Shown here one piece after another: positions 38,621-51,790 of a stretch of 64,000 nt of DNA. A program made the translations under genes and the position numbers. Source of the stretch: Lichenostomus cassidix (Eukaryota > Chordata > Aves > Passeriformes > Meliphagidae). The notes under the pieces are model-generated. The model was given only the letters and a program-made list of their open reading frames with translations, ran no database searches and was not told where the DNA came from. The DNA lies in assembly GCA_008360975.2 (NCBI GenBank), contig CM039179.1, positions 50,698,561 through 50,762,560 on the forward strand, read 5' to 3'. How positions within the stretch are numbered: position 1 is the first letter of the stretch; each line of letters opens with the position of its first letter.

Positions 38621-39447
38621 GCAAGAGTATTGAAGTTTCTATTAATTGTGGGGAGTTTATTCTTTTTTTCCACTTCTTAATCTATTCACATATTATCTGT
38701 GAAACTTAAATCTTAGAATTCTTAAAGCTGTGCGAGTTTTTTCCCGTTGTGATGTCAGAACTGATCAGATCTGATTGTTACAAAGATCCCACTGAGGAGT
38801 TCAGCACTAATTGTTAGAACCTGTCCATGCTTTAAAAAATTAGGCCAGTGATTGTTACCATGCTGTTAATTTCATGTACTGTTCAGGGCATGTTTTAATT
38901 GTGGGAATCAGGTGTATTTTCTTGATGAAAAATATATTGAGGAGGTGTAGTTTTTCTTGGTGTTACAAAATCTTCTGAGCTGTAAGTGAAACCATTAAGA
39001 GTGGGAAGGGTTAATTGTATGGGAAGCCTCGTATTCAAATACTTCTCATATACAAAATATATGTCATGCTAGAAAATATTCTATTGTCAATCCAAATAAA
39101 ACACAAACTAAAATGAGATAATTGGGAAGGTGCCCATAAAGTCAGCCTGAATATATTATCACAAGTATATGTGAGATAATATTTGTTTTAAAAAGATTCT
39201 ATGGCACTGTAAACTCAGTCTCATTAGAGACTGCATTTAAAAGGCTTATAAAGTTACTCATTAATGTTATCTTGTTGTATCTCCACAGCTTTTTCATTAA
39301 AGAAAATTCAGCAGAAAGCATTTTCTCCTGATAGCAGGAACCAATTTGCAATAAATGTTCTGGAAACCACTAGGGAAGCCATTACTGAGGTCTAATAAAA
39401 ACAGACAAGCGTAACTTGTTCTATATTTTTGTTTCAATCACATACAG

Positions 39448-39599
39448 ATGAGACCCCGCTCTCCACACCAACCGCAAGAGACAGCCTTGACAAACTTTCT
39501 CTAACTGGGCATGGGCAACCACTACCTCCGGGTTTTCCATCTCCTTTTCTATTCCCTGATGGATTGTCCTCCATAGAGACCCTTCTGACTAACATCCAG
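39448..39599 (+). CDS. DACH1: DACH1 coding exon, start of the DD2/Dachbox-C region
   Basis: Seen: the acceptor is ..catacag before 39448 and the donor is CAG|gtaggc after 39599. The exon is 152 bp: it takes the last two bases of a split Asp codon, then 50 full codons, and ends on a codon boundary. The peptide contains TPTARDSLDKLSLTGHGQ, a Pro/Phe-rich stretch (PLPPGFPSPFLFPDG), and ends SIETLLTNIQ. Known: this matches vertebrate DACH1; the paralogue DACH2 reads clearly differently here (SPLDKIQLTPGQ, from memory). DACH1 is a nuclear transcriptional cofactor of the PAX-SIX-EYA-DACH network. Inference: this exon links the disordered middle of the protein to the C-terminal coiled coil. The reading frame stays open upstream of the acceptor for a few codons by chance, so the ATG at 39448 is not a start. 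No exon matching the preceding part of DACH1 was found upstream in the window. Confidence 0.96.
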
Positions 39600-42500
39600 G
39601 TAGGCCTTTTTGTAGATCAGCTTAAAGGGATGGAGAGGAGCCAGTTGCAGATTTGTCTAAATTAATAAAACCATTCTAGCTTAATCAGTTCATAAGATTA
39701 TTTGGATCAACTAATTTACTGAAACTTTCTAGTAATTTAGGTTTTAAAGGAGCCACAGCAAACAAATGAATTTAGAAGCTGTCAGATACAGTACATAAAA
39801 ATACAGATTGTATATTAAACCACAGCAGAAAATTCAATGTAAATTACATTGGTGTGTTTAACAACATTTGTCTTCAATGCTCTTTTTATTACAGGCTAAT
39901 GAAATGTATCTTTCTGTATATCTCATTTACTAAACAAAGAAAGAGTTCTTTAATAAATAGTTATTTGAAATTGCTAGACTGTCGTGGTGGAAATTATATT
40001 TAAAGCTATTTGAAATGTGTCTCCCATAAAAGCATTTACAAAAAGCACTTATTTTATAAATAAGCTCATTTCCCTTAAAGTACTGTCTTCAAAGAATGGA
40101 CTTCAAAGTGTATTAACAAATTTTATACAGATTTCCTATTTGGTAGTCATGATGTCTGTTGTGTGTACAGTAAAGCTGTGTTCAAATATTATTTATAGTA
40201 TATACTGGTATATAGCTTGAAACCAAGTTGTTAGCAATTCATGTTATAATTATGATTTTTTTTTTTGTCCACAATTTCAGTGGTCTCATGTTCCCCATAT
40301 GCAAATTTTGAAACAATATGGTTATGTATTGCATGGAGAAGCAAAATTATAGTGCTGGAAATAATACAGCCATATTGCATATTCCCGATAAGCCTTGTTT
40401 TGGCAGCTACCAACTTCTAATTTGTCAACATATATTTCCTGCTCATTCCTGCAAACACATAAAATCAGTTGTATTCTATCCAGCAAAGGATATGACGGAC
40501 TAGGGCCAAATCCTGCTCACTTTACTGTCTTAAGTAATCTCATTAAAGTTTATGGCACTTCAAAATTGTTTTATGAAAAGTATATGAGCCGTTCATTAGC
40601 TGTGTTTTGAGGTCTAATAATGGAAAAATACTGCTATTTAAGAATTAAATATTACTATCTCTGCCTGGTCTGCAAGAGCATTGTTATTATTCCTTTTTGC
40701 AATTTTGAGATTTAGCATCTTAAATATTTAAATCATGAGCCAAGAAAATTTGATAACAACACTCTTCTAACATATCTGCTGTAATCTGTAAAGATTATAT
40801 TTTTTCTTAAGGTAGAAATACAGTTAGCAATGTTTTAGCTGTGCATACATGTACAGAAAAGTTCTTAGTAATTTTTTTGACAAATGTCTGCACTCAATGT
40901 CTCTAGACAGCAACCTAATGAGCAAAGCATTCAGCATCAACAGGTTAGCTAATCTCGTGATTGAATATAAGAGTGCTGCACTACTGGGATAAACGGCCAG
41001 GATTAATTTGCCAAGAATGCATTCAGTTTTGTTTTAAAGAAAATGTGAACGTGAAATTCAGTCATTACTTTTTTTTTTAGTGCCCTAATCTTACCTGGAA
41101 TGAAAAGATAAAATAAAAGGCAACATAAACAAGCCAGAAACTTTTTTATGCCTTCTCTTTTTGTGCTTGCTCCTTCCTTACCTTGATATTCCATATCAAG
41201 ACAAATCATCTATTAAGGTAAAGTGGTAGGACATAAGTCCTTTGGGATTTTTTCAGTATGTTCCCACATCATAATACGTGATTTTCCAGATTTCTTGGCC
41301 TTTTCATGATGGTATATGAATAGCATTTCCCCCCCTCTCCCCTGCTCCAGATTTAATTTTTATCAGGGCAACATTAGCAAATCACTTCATAAAATAAGAA
41401 GTAAATAAAATAGGTTTTATTTTCCCATCTGTGTAGGAAAAGTTGACTTTAACAGCACTAGTGTATATTACAATGTCATATGGACAATAGTGGCAATTTC
41501 TTTAATCAATGCCGTTTAAAATGGTTTCCATATTTAGCCGCTATTGCAATGAAAGAGGGCTACCTCATGCCCACAAACGAGGTAGATACTGTGATGCTGA
41601 CACTTTCAGAATTGAGTTTTAGGTGTTTGACTACAAGTTCAAATTCATTGGTGGCATCTGTGGAGAGGCAATTCTGTACCATAGTCACTGCTTGCATTGT
41701 AATTTGTGACTTTGTCAGGAAATGCATAAGCAGTACCTTAAACCCCATGGTGCATTTAGTACCTGAGTTAGAAGGACTCTTTTCACTGAAAAAATACCTC
41801 CTTGCTATCCTTTGGACCAGAGGAATTTTGCATCCCTTTCAGTAGAAATACGGTTTCCAAGGGGAGCAGAAGCAGTTTGATCCCTCACTGTTCTCCTGTT
41901 GCAGCACTGGAGCAGATCATCAAAAAGATCATCTGGCCTACAGTCCATTCCCTACCTTAAGTACTAAGGTGTTTTTGAAACAGAAAATAGCAGGAATCTA
42001 GCCAATGGCTTCATGAGTAGATTTTGTGAGCACTGCTCTTTCCCCAGGGTCATCCAGGCTGAAAATATGGTGTCCTTTCACCAAAAGAGCATCTGTCTGC
42101 TTGTGAAATGCAATTGTACAGTTTTTGTTAGGTCATGGGTCTGGGGAGCATACATGAAATGCCTCATGATGCTGGAGGTAGTCTACTTTTTAGGGATATT
42201 ATGATCACAGGAATATATAGGCAATGAGCTTCTGGCTATACCAATGTGCATGGACTTGAAGGTGAATGTCTCTGCCATGATCCCTTTCTGTATATTCAGT
42301 TGTGTCAGGTGCAGGATCTGAAGAATCTGAGTAAGATAGACCTTGGGGGCCTCCAGAAAAGGTTGTAGAGGCTGTCCTGGTTTAAAATAGACCAGGATTA
42401 GGGTGTTGTATGGGCACTAGGAGCTCTAACTTTGACCTTTGCCAAGGTAAGAAGTGTCCTAAGCTTTGTCATTGGAACAGTGATTTTTGGGTATGTGAGC

Positions 42501-45500
42501 AAAAATTTCTAAACGCTTTTGTTATTTGAAAACAAATGTGCTGTAAGTCCTGCAGATGCTTATGAGCTCAGGTGAATTTGTTACCTAACTGTACTTCTAT
42601 TGTAGAAGTCAGAGTCATCCTTTAAAATTGACCTCTGAACACAAGTGAGTCTGTTTCTTCCATCCATACGAAAGTTAAATGCATAGCCCCATATAATGAA
42701 TTAATAATTTAAGGCAAACATTAGACAAGCGTATTTGCTATTGCTGTCACCAAGCATTGCTAGTTAGGTTTATTTCCTTCTGTATGCCAGATATATATTT
42801 TTCTTACTTCTCCAAAAATACTTATTTAAGCAAAATACAATGTTTAATTATTTGTACATTTAAAGAGGAGATAATAGCAGTATACAATACCCAGAAAAAA
42901 CAATGCTGTTCTTGCCGGGGACTGCTGAAATACAAGTAAACTCTATAAAATATATTTAAGCAAATACACACGTTAAGAAAAAGAATGAGATTGGGAACAT
43001 ATTTTCTTATTTATAGTTATATCTGCACATCTAAAAGGAAGAGAAAATAAATTCTCCAAGAAAACCTAAATCAAGTGATACATCTGTTTTTCCCTAATGT
43101 GTATTCCAGATTAAATGCTGGAAGTCTATGTGCATTTGCAGGGAGGATGAAGGGTGAGGGAAAGTGAGTCACAGCAAAATGCTGTGTGTGTGCCAGTGAG
43201 AAGGCTAAAGATGTCTCTGTACCCCTTACATAAGTTCACCTTTTTGAGTCATGGCCTGATTATGCCAAAGTATGTTACAGCCATGGCCTTTCATGATACT
43301 GCAATATTCTTGATAATAGTAATGTTCTTTCAAGCTTTTCGAGTCTGAATCTTTACTGTCCCCGAGCTGAATTTCCATTAATATCTAGGGGATGATATAG
43401 TTGCACCATGATAGCTGTATTTTTCTATCAAAACTGTATAGTATTGACACATTTTTTTTGCTAAATGTGTTTTAAAGAGATACCTAAAATAATTTGCAAG
43501 TATCCCATTGATATTAATAAAAGCAATGCATAGTTACAAACTAAATTCCTCTCTGAAAACAACAAAAACTAATGGCTTTATTGCTGTGAGTCTCCTGTAC
43601 TATCTATGACTAAATACTAAGAGAAAAGTACTGCAAACAGTGGATAAAGTAAAAAATCACAGTTTTATGTCATATTATTTTATTTATCTTTTGCTAAAAT
43701 TCAAAAGAAATATTTTATTTTTCACAGAAAGTATTAATGGAAAAATGTCATCTATACTTGTGCAATATGCCTTTATATGTGATAAAATATTAAATCTGAG
43801 ATAATAAAAAAATTGTCTTTCAGGAGTCATCTCTAGAGATATTCTAACTATGTTGTCTTGCTCATGGTACTTAGTCATTAGTTATAAATAGCAGATATTC
43901 AAAAATTAACATGTGAAGTTAACTAGAATAGTTTGTATATGTATTTTTTTTAGAGCCTTTCACTAGGTACCTTTAATGATGAGAGCATACAAATGATATG
44001 TATTTTCCTGACTAAAAGAGAAGTAATGTTATTTGAGAGTGTTTTCAGCATGAATAGCTAATACTGAGGAAGGAAGCCCCTGAGCTATAACCCTGTGGAA
44101 GCCAGGAGGTTTGACTAGGAAAACTTCCTAATGTGCATGCCCTGATCTTCCACTGTTCCTTTTTCACTCAATGTGGGCAATTGTTGGAAACAGGATATGA
44201 TCTTCTACATAGACTGTCAAACTAATTAGCAAGGTCATTTTGATGTCACATATAAATGTGTAGCTAACTAAATTCTGTTAAGTGGAGCACACACTTATAG
44301 ATGCAGCTAGAAAGAGAAAGAGCTTCTATATACCTTCCCCTCCACCCATTTCAAAGTAGGCAACACATTATTTGCATAATTTAAAAATAGTGATGAGTAA
44401 TACTGATTATAAGACTGAGTTGAGGTTTAATTTATGTTTAGCTTCTTTATGAGCATGAGGCTGCCTTTACATGATGGTGTTTTTGGATCTGAGAAGGGGA
44501 AGAAACTCATATATCAGCTTAGCCTTCTCGTTGGGACAGTGCTAAAGGATTTGCCAGTGCAAGATACTGAAACAAGTACAGTAAAGTAAACAAACCAAAT
44601 CAGAATGGTCTATAAACCTCCAGGGAACAAAACATCCGTTTTTGACATTACATTGAAATAAAAATTAAGAGTGACATCGAGAGCGGCCTGCCATGCTTAA
44701 AGCCAGACTCCAGATAGAGCCATACTGTGTTAAAAACAAATTTGGAACCTGAGCATGTTCACTACAATTATCATTATCTAGCCTCTATAACATCTGACCT
44801 TCCCTAAAGAGAAATATTTTCTTTTTGTTAATGTCCTGTGTTGCACTGCATTTCCCATTGTCATTGGCAGCATATTGATTTAATATCAGGTTAGAGGATT
44901 AGCCATAGCACATACAAGTTGGACATACTGTATTTTGTATAATCTTCTGCAGCTGATCCACTGGGAGAATTAATAGAATTTCATGCAATTCTGAAATTGC
45001 TATTCCTGTTCCAAGGGGCACTGATGATTTTTCAGATGTTGTATTTTTTTAGTTTCTCTCAGCCCCTTCTGCACTGAATAAAGGAAGATATTGAATGTTT
45101 CCAGTATTTTTGCATTAGTGCTGTCATTGGCAGCAACAGCACTTTTGATATGCATCAGTTTGGCTCTAGTGCAGATTTTTTTTCCACATTGGATGCCTAC
45201 TGATGTGCACTGATTTAACTTCTAAAAATGAAACTTAATTTTGTGTAGCTTATAAGTAGTCCCCAGTGGATCTTGGCTCCAAAAAGCTAATATTTTTCAG
45301 ACATAATCAGCAGCAATAGGTAATGTATTACCATTAGCTATGTTAGCAAGTATAAAAAAAGGAAAGGCTGGGGGAGGAAGTGTGGTGCAGAAATTCAATA
45401 GAAAATTTAATATTCTTTTAGCAGCTTTGTACTTTGCAGCAATTCTTAATATAAAATTACACACATCAGTGTTACACTCTAGTGTTATTCTCCATGTTTA

Positions 45501-48124
45501 TTCATAATGATTGTTTCATATTTAAAGAACACCAAAATATTGTGTTTTGTCAGCCAAGGACAATAATAGTTTAATAGTAATTTATTTTAAACTGCTACTG
45601 ATAATACAACCAATCAACACATTAAGTGATGCCAACATTGGCATCTTGCTAAATGATCTCTAGGCTTTGCACCGAGAGTACATCTTTCAAAGATAAGTCA
45701 ACAAGAGCAATCAGAGCAGAAAATTAGAATTCGGTATCTTAGAATTAAAATACAGCTAAACTAAAGTTTTAATTGGGGTGATCTAAAAGGGCACTTGATG
45801 TAATGATCTCTTTCATTTGTTACTAATTGTTTGTTCCTGATGAAGAAGAAACATGTACATGAATGTAGTTGAATTGAGTAAAGATGGCAGTTGCTTTAGC
45901 AGCTTGATTTTATTGTTAAAGAAGATGGATTGTAAGAATTTCGGAAGAGAGAGTTTGCAGCTTTAAACTTACTAGACAATACAGTTTTCATCAATAAATA
46001 ATTTTCATGTAATTTCTCTTGATCTGGTTTATTTATGATTTGGATGAATCACATGTTCCAGTAAGTCTTGAATAGGAGAAGATTAAAACACTTTGGAGTT
46101 TAAGCATAAGGCAGAAGGAGCTATTGATAAACAACTCCTACTTCAGTTTCTTACTGTTTCAAATACACCAAATGTAGGAGAATATGGCCGTGGAAAAGGA
46201 GCAGAATTCAAATTAATATTAATTTCTAAAAAATAGATTGTAAATGCTTTCCAAGTATTTCAAATTGTATTTTGCTTTGCATATTCATTTAGAGCTTTTT
46301 TATGTAGCTTTATTGGTTTTTCAATAATAATCACCCTGGTTTAATATTCAACACAAAATACCTTTGTGATTTTGCTATTTTACAATAGCAAAAGAAAACT
46401 GCTGAAACTTTAAACATATTTGTGAGGACATTTGTTATGTTGTTTGTTACCATATTTCCAAACATGGTTCTGTACTTGGTGTATATAATTTTGCTGTCCA
46501 TCTGGGCCTTGCAGTCAGAAGGTGTTGAGCTCTTTTAGCTTCTGTGGACTTCAACAGATTGAAGTGTAACAGAGCTGCAGGGCATTAAGCTCTGAACAAA
46601 ACAAGACTTGAGGCAACAATTGATTTAAGAAGGAGGATCATAAAATAACAGCTCTAAAAACAGAACTAAAAGTGGAATTTGAAAGACACGAATTTTACAG
46701 CCATCATTGACACTGGGAAGACTAGTGGGATAAATGTGCAGACTAACACAAAAATACTTTTTCTATTTCTCAAGTATCATTATACTTGCTACTTTCCCAT
46801 TCTATTTTTTGGAGCTATTTTACAAAAAAGAAATTGTGAAAAAACAGAATTCTGCAACCCAGAATCCAGTTTAGGAAGTGCAGCTGAGGGGTGAGGAAGC
46901 TTATTTGGGAGTGGGGCTTTATGGTTTTGTCTGTAGCACTCAAACCAGCTCTTGAGTGTGAACCTTATATCTGTTAGCTGAATGTTTCCCTGGCAGAGCC
47001 ATTGGGGAGCACTGTTCTGCCTCTTGTTGGCATTGTTTTGCTTTATATCAGTAATTAAATCTCTGTTGGGTCAAATTATCTCTATGGTTAAGTTATCAGG
47101 AGTCTTGCTTAGGATATAGGAGAGTTAGTTTCGTATCCATGGAGGCTCATATATGAATATCCATGCTTAATTATCTACTTTATTATGATAGCTTCAGTAG
47201 GAGAGATTTGGGTGTAGACCCAAGAGTCTGATGCCCAGGCTTTTGGAAAATGGAAAAGGACATTTGCATGTTCATTTATTTCAATTCAATTTCTCCTTCT
47301 ATTTTAATGCCCTGTCACAGTGACCTAACTGTCTAGTTATTATTATTAATAACACACTATTTGCTGTGCCAGGATCATCCTATTTTCTTGCAAAAGAAGA
47401 AGGAAGTTTGAAGTTGGTGTTTCCAAAGAAGTTTAGAATAATCTGAATTGTTATTTCCTGATAGAGTAACAGCAGAAAAAAAGATAGAGTTTGTATCAAC
47501 CATCTCAGGTCATCAAAAGATGACTGTGTTTTGTTTTTCTTCTGTGAAATAATAATCATACAAAATCAGGGAACAGACTTGTTAAAACAGAGATATATTC
47601 CTGCTTTGTGACTGTCTTTTGCTTAACATCACAATGTAACTATAGTCCATGGAAACTCTATGATGTATGTAAATATTTGAAATTGATAGTAATTAAGAAG
47701 GGTGAGGAGCAAAATGGCAAGACTTTAAAGGAGACTTTATCCTTTTCCTAATTTTCATTGGCTTGAGTTGGACTAGAGTTTGAATTCTGTTATGATGTGA
47801 CTGTGAGACTGTCAGTTTTTCTGTTTTCTTAGGAGGAGTAAACCTATCCCTATACTTTTTTCACATTAGTTATATGCACAGTCAGAGGTGAGTTTGCATT
47901 TTCTGGGAAGACTTGCCTCCCAGCTTTTCACAGATTTTTTTCCACCTATTAAAGTTGATTCCAGTTAGAAATTGCTGTTGATAATAGGTAACTTTGATTA
48001 ATCCTGTGACAGAATTATTTAATTTCTAAAGTCTCACATGACTATCAAGGAAAAAAACAGTAGTTAGCTATTATGTCACCTTTCTAACATTCTCCAAATA
48101 TTATCCAATTTTATCTCTGAACAG
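39600..48124 (+). other. DACH1 intron, 8,525 bp
   Basis: Starts gtaggc and ends ctctgaacag. It contains no exon I can recognise. A possible ancient repeat fragment lies near 40501-40562. A block at about 41480-41850 is unusually stop-poor on both strands and is a candidate conserved element. A 14-bp motif containing an NFI-type half site (TTGGCA) occurs twice near 44859 and 45122. The rest is AT-rich unique-looking sequence. Confidence 0.85.
40501..40562 (+). repeat. Possible ancient amniote repeat fragment
   Basis: gggccaaatcctgctcactt, then taagtaatctcattaaagtt and tatggcactt. This resembles a widespread old sauropsid repeat (gccaaatcctgc..agtaactccattgaagtcaatgg). Unassigned; the match is from memory. 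Confidence 0.3.
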
Positions 48125-48272
48125 GGTCTACTAAAGGTTGCTATAGACAATGCTAGAGCTCAAGAGAAACAGGTCCAACTGGAAAAAACAGAGCTGAAGA
48201 TGGAACTCTTCAGGGAACGAGAACTGAGGGAAACACTTGAAAAACAGTTGGCTGTGGAGCAGAAGAACAGAG
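48125..48272 (+). CDS. DACH1: DACH1 coding exon, DD2 coiled coil first half
   Basis: Seen: the acceptor is ..ctctgaacag before 48125 and the donor is AGAG|gtatct after 48272. The exon is 148 bp: 49 full codons from GGT (Gly) and one base of the next codon (phase 0 in, phase 1 out). The peptide starts GLLKVAIDNARAQEKQVQLE and continues through the highly charged KTELKMELFRERELRETLEK, ending AVEQKNR. Heptad-like spacing of Leu/Val/Ile among Glu/Lys/Arg supports a long helix or coiled coil. Known: the C-terminal Dachbox of DACH proteins is a protein-interaction domain; EYA binding has been shown for chicken Dach2. From memory, human DACH1 has DFL for the ELF here and Met for the Val in QLAVEQ, which are conservative differences expected of a bird orthologue. 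The previous intron is 8,525 bp. Confidence 0.97.
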
Positions 48273-51179
48273 GTATCTTGATTAAGCAGACATAAACACC
48301 TTGTAATTTATTTCCTTAGGAAACAATTTCCTGTCAAACACCTGTGTTTGATCAAAATTTGACCTCCCTTACGTCATGTTATGTCTCAGCTGGCTGTAAT
48401 GAAGGGTGTTTTATAACCTGCCTGATTTTGTGTAGAATCTTCATGAGACTTGGAGCAAGGGCCCTCATTTTTCTCAACATTTTTCTTGAATATTGTTACA
48501 TCAGTAATACAAAAGCAATTATAAATACCCTAGATGCTGTTACAGACCTTCTCAGGCTGTGATCATTAGGAAAAGGGATAGCTACTTAATGCAAAGACAA
48601 TTTATATCAAATTTAAGAACCTGCAAGTTTTTAGGAACTCTGCTCAGTTCTTACAGTACATATTTAAGCAAACTGTATGTAATAAATATAAAGATAATGG
48701 TAATATACAAGCTCTTTATAACATATTGTAGATAAAATACTTTTTTGTAGAAGTTAACAGTTAAGGTTCTTCTTGATGAAGCAGAACCTTAGCAGATTAT
48801 TAGTTTTCCAGATAGCAAGTCTCATGTCTTAAAGAAAGTTTCACTTGTCTAAATGGAAGCATGAGCAAGGAGGGAGAAATGTACCAGAGTCCCTTCTAAG
48901 TGAAGGGATACCATATGAAAATATTGAAATACACTTAAAAGCTAAAGCATAGAAACACAAGCCACTGTGTCACATATAGGTCAAACCCTTTAGGTGAATG
49001 CTATCTTTAGTATTAGGCAACATCTATCTTTTGCTCATCATGTTAATACAAGTCAAATATCATTTTCTTTAGTGGCTATATATGAGTATTTTTTCCCTTT
49101 TTTTGTGGAGTGCTGAATTCACTGCTGCTACTCTATGTTCTACAGAGCTGCTTATTTACTGTACTGTTTCCTTCCTTCTTTTTAAATTTTCCAATTAGAG
49201 ATTCCTAAGGCTGTAGGATGTGTCTCATCAACTGGTGAAAGTAGGATAATATCTCTTCTGTGAGCAGCTACACAGTAAGGGTTTGCTAATTCTGGCTCTG
49301 ACTGCTGTAGTCACATCTACAATGTGTCAGCCATGATGACATTTTAATTCAGAAAGCAACATATGTTTTCTTCTCATTTATTGCAATCACTTTCAAAGTA
49401 CTTATAATGAAAACGTTAAAACCATGCAATGATTCAAAATGTATTTAGTTTAGCCTTTGTATAGATGTTAGATGTTCTTTGATGGTATGAGCTAATTAGC
49501 CTGTAAAGTAGTTCATGTTGTACAAAATGAGAAAGAACCAAAATTCCAAAGTCTTGGATGTAAATTATGTAGTTATTCTGACTACAGGATATGTGCTTAT
49601 GTTAATTTTGTGCCTGAACAGTTCTGTATAGCCTCACAAAATATACACGATCATCTAAAAAGGTGGTTCTTCTTAGCAAATAAATTAAAGAGTAATAACA
49701 ATGACAATTCCCTTTAAAAGTTTCATTATTTGCATTTTGTGAAAGATACCACAATCACAGTCTACTGTCCGTGGGGAGTATGAACTACTGGAAATACATT
49801 TTTGTATTTTCCAGCAGTCATCCATAGGCATGTAGCAGAGGTTACTTGGAAGTGAGATACAGGGCTAGATAGATCTTGGCATGCAAACCTAACAGCTACT
49901 AGTACCTTGATTTGGTAAGGATAATTCTTTTGGTGTGTGTAAAGAATGCTTTAGTGAGTAGTTTAATAGCTAATTTTTTATTTAGTGTCAAAATAACAGA
50001 CTCTCCAGGAAAGGATTATCCAGGAAGATCTTAGGACAAAAAACTTTCTACATGCACATCCATGAAAACCCTAAATGTGCTATTTAAGAGCAGTAGCGGT
50101 GTGGTGGGGGAGCTGATGCTATGCTTTACAACTTTACATGATTGCTTCAGAGGCCAGCTTTGGTTTTAATGGAGTAGAAAAATTGGTTGACATTACCCTT
50201 TTCCATCAAGAGCATAACCTGTGATATATTCCTTTAGTTAGGGATCCTGCAAGTCTTACATTTGTAGTTGTAGTCTGGTAACTTAAAAAAGAAAATTGTG
50301 ATGAAGTTCCATCCTGAAGTTGCCACCCTTTTCCTACTGAATTTAAACTGAAGAGGGAAATATTTTTTCTAAATTAGGACTTTCTGTGCTTTATTTCAAC
50401 ATACTCCTTTCTTTACTAATATTTTCCCTTACATTTGACAAAGCGTAGTAATATTTACTTGACTGAAGAATCCAGCACCATAAAGGATTTGCTGTGAGTT
50501 CTTCAAGGTTAGATGGCTGATGGGATAGGCACCAACAGAAAGCAAGAAAGAGAGAAGGGAAACGTGGAAAAGATATAAATATGGGGAAGAGACCAGACAC
50601 CAGGAGATCAGATGGCTAGCAGGAAGCAGAGCTTGGAGGAGACAGAAATCTCAGGGCCTTTCCCCAAGAAATGAGGACAAGAGCAGGGTGGGGGCTGCCC
50701 AGCACCCAGGCAAATGGATCCCCCTCTAATGCAAGAGAAGCTGCAGGGAGGCAAGAGCTCCATCACTATGTGTCTATTAACTGTGCATTAGGAAACAGAA
50801 ATGGTGAAACTAATTTGGAAAAACTACCTCACCTCCAGAGACAGTGGCTTATCTACTGTCAGATGGTACAAGAAGTACATTCCTTTGCTGGTTTCCGAGG
50901 TTTTCTGATTTGAACATTCACAGATTATCAGCTGTTTATTAAAAAAAAAATAATTCTTGACACCACCTACAGTTTTCAATAATGTCATATAGAACAGAAG
51001 GTCTTACAATATTCCAGAGTGATTCCAGCAAATTTCAAGCAATTTAAATGGGTATTGTGTAATTAATCAATTTAGATGAATGTTGCGGTTGTAGCGTTTC
51101 TCAGGACTCTTAATAGGTAATCGTGCAGCCAAGTTTCAGATCCAAATTGGAGTACACTGATGTTATTTTCTTTTCCCAG
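48273..51179 (+). other. DACH1 intron, 2,907 bp
   Basis: Starts gtatct and ends ttttcccag. A purine-rich, less AT-rich patch lies at about 50500-50760 (many gaga/aggaag runs). No repeat family or extra exon was recognised. Confidence 0.85.
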
Positions 51180-51323
51180 CAATAATTCAGAAAAGGCTAA
51201 AGAAGGAAAAGAAGGCAAAGAGGAAATTGCAGGAAGCACTTGAATTTGAGACTAAACGACGAGAGCAAGCAGAACAAACACTGAAACAGGCAGCTTCAAC
51301 AGATAGTCTCAGGGTCCTAAATG
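51180..51323 (+). CDS. DACH1: DACH1 coding exon, DD2 coiled coil basic segment
   Basis: Seen: the acceptor has a strong pyrimidine tract ending ttttcccag before 51180, and the donor is ATG|gtaaga after 51323. The exon is 144 bp and phase 1 at both ends: two bases complete an Ala codon, 47 full codons follow, then one base of the next Asp codon. The peptide runs IIQKRLKKEKKAKRKLQEAL, EFETKRREQAEQTLKQAAST, DSLRVLN. The first half is strongly basic and the whole is predicted helical. Known: this matches the DACH1 Dachbox-C. The length is a multiple of three with equal phases, so skipping this exon would leave the frame intact and delete 48 residues of the coiled coil. The previous intron is 2,907 bp. 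Confidence 0.97.
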
Positions 51324-51790
51324 GTAAGAAGCCAATTTTTGCCTCTGTGTCATTAACTTTCAATTTAGTGCCAAAAGAATCTTGTCATATTGAAAATTTA
51401 TAACATGATGGAAAGGGGAAAAAACGAAAATCTCTTTTCTTTCCTTCATTCAAGTGATACCTCTCTCTTTATTGCTTGGTTACTTTATATAGTATGTGCA
51501 AATAAACTCACTGGAGAGAATGTTCAAACTAGGACAATTTTGTATTATTAGCTTGAGAAGTCAATTTTTTTTCTTCCTTTTTTTCTCCCCACCTTTATGC
51601 TTGAAAAATCTATTGCTCATTAATCTTCCCAGTCTAACAAAAAATTGTCCTGGCCTCCAGTCATTGTTCAACATTAAAAAAACTGACAAAGGTTGATTGT
51701 ATTGTAATTCAGCATTGGAGTAACAGGTTGTAAAAAGGGCTATAAGAATCAAATGAAATATGTGTCAGTCTTACCTTTCTATGTTTCTAG
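51324..51790 (+). other. DACH1 short intron, 467 bp
   Basis: Starts gtaaga and ends atgtttctag. It holds a T/C-rich stretch at about 51560-51600 and nothing else that I can name. Confidence 0.9.

Larger units (their letters stand above)
1..39447 (+). other. DACH1 intron, 3' part (at least 39.4 kb)
   Basis: No upstream DACH1 exon was recognised here. All open frames are short (under about 125 codons), lack family signatures, and look like chance or repeat-derived frames. The intron holds two young-looking CR1 ends, an older CR1-like relic, a MIR-like relic, a probable solo LTR, a short tandem repeat near 26.7 kb and several microsatellites, all listed separately. Between them I see ordinary AT-rich sequence, plus blocks near 17.0, 19.4, 20.1 and 23.1 kb that keep CpGs and dense TAAT or TGACG-type motifs and may be regulatory. 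Confidence 0.8.

Noticed and set aside
39429..39447. Codons upstream of the first DACH1 exon as coding
   Set aside because: The frame stays open across the acceptor only by chance. The cag acceptor and DACH1 homology place the exon start at 39448.
41480..41845. 121-codon + frame as a real gene
   Set aside because: No family signature. The opposite strand is also open, which points to composition rather than coding. Kept only as a conserved-element lead.
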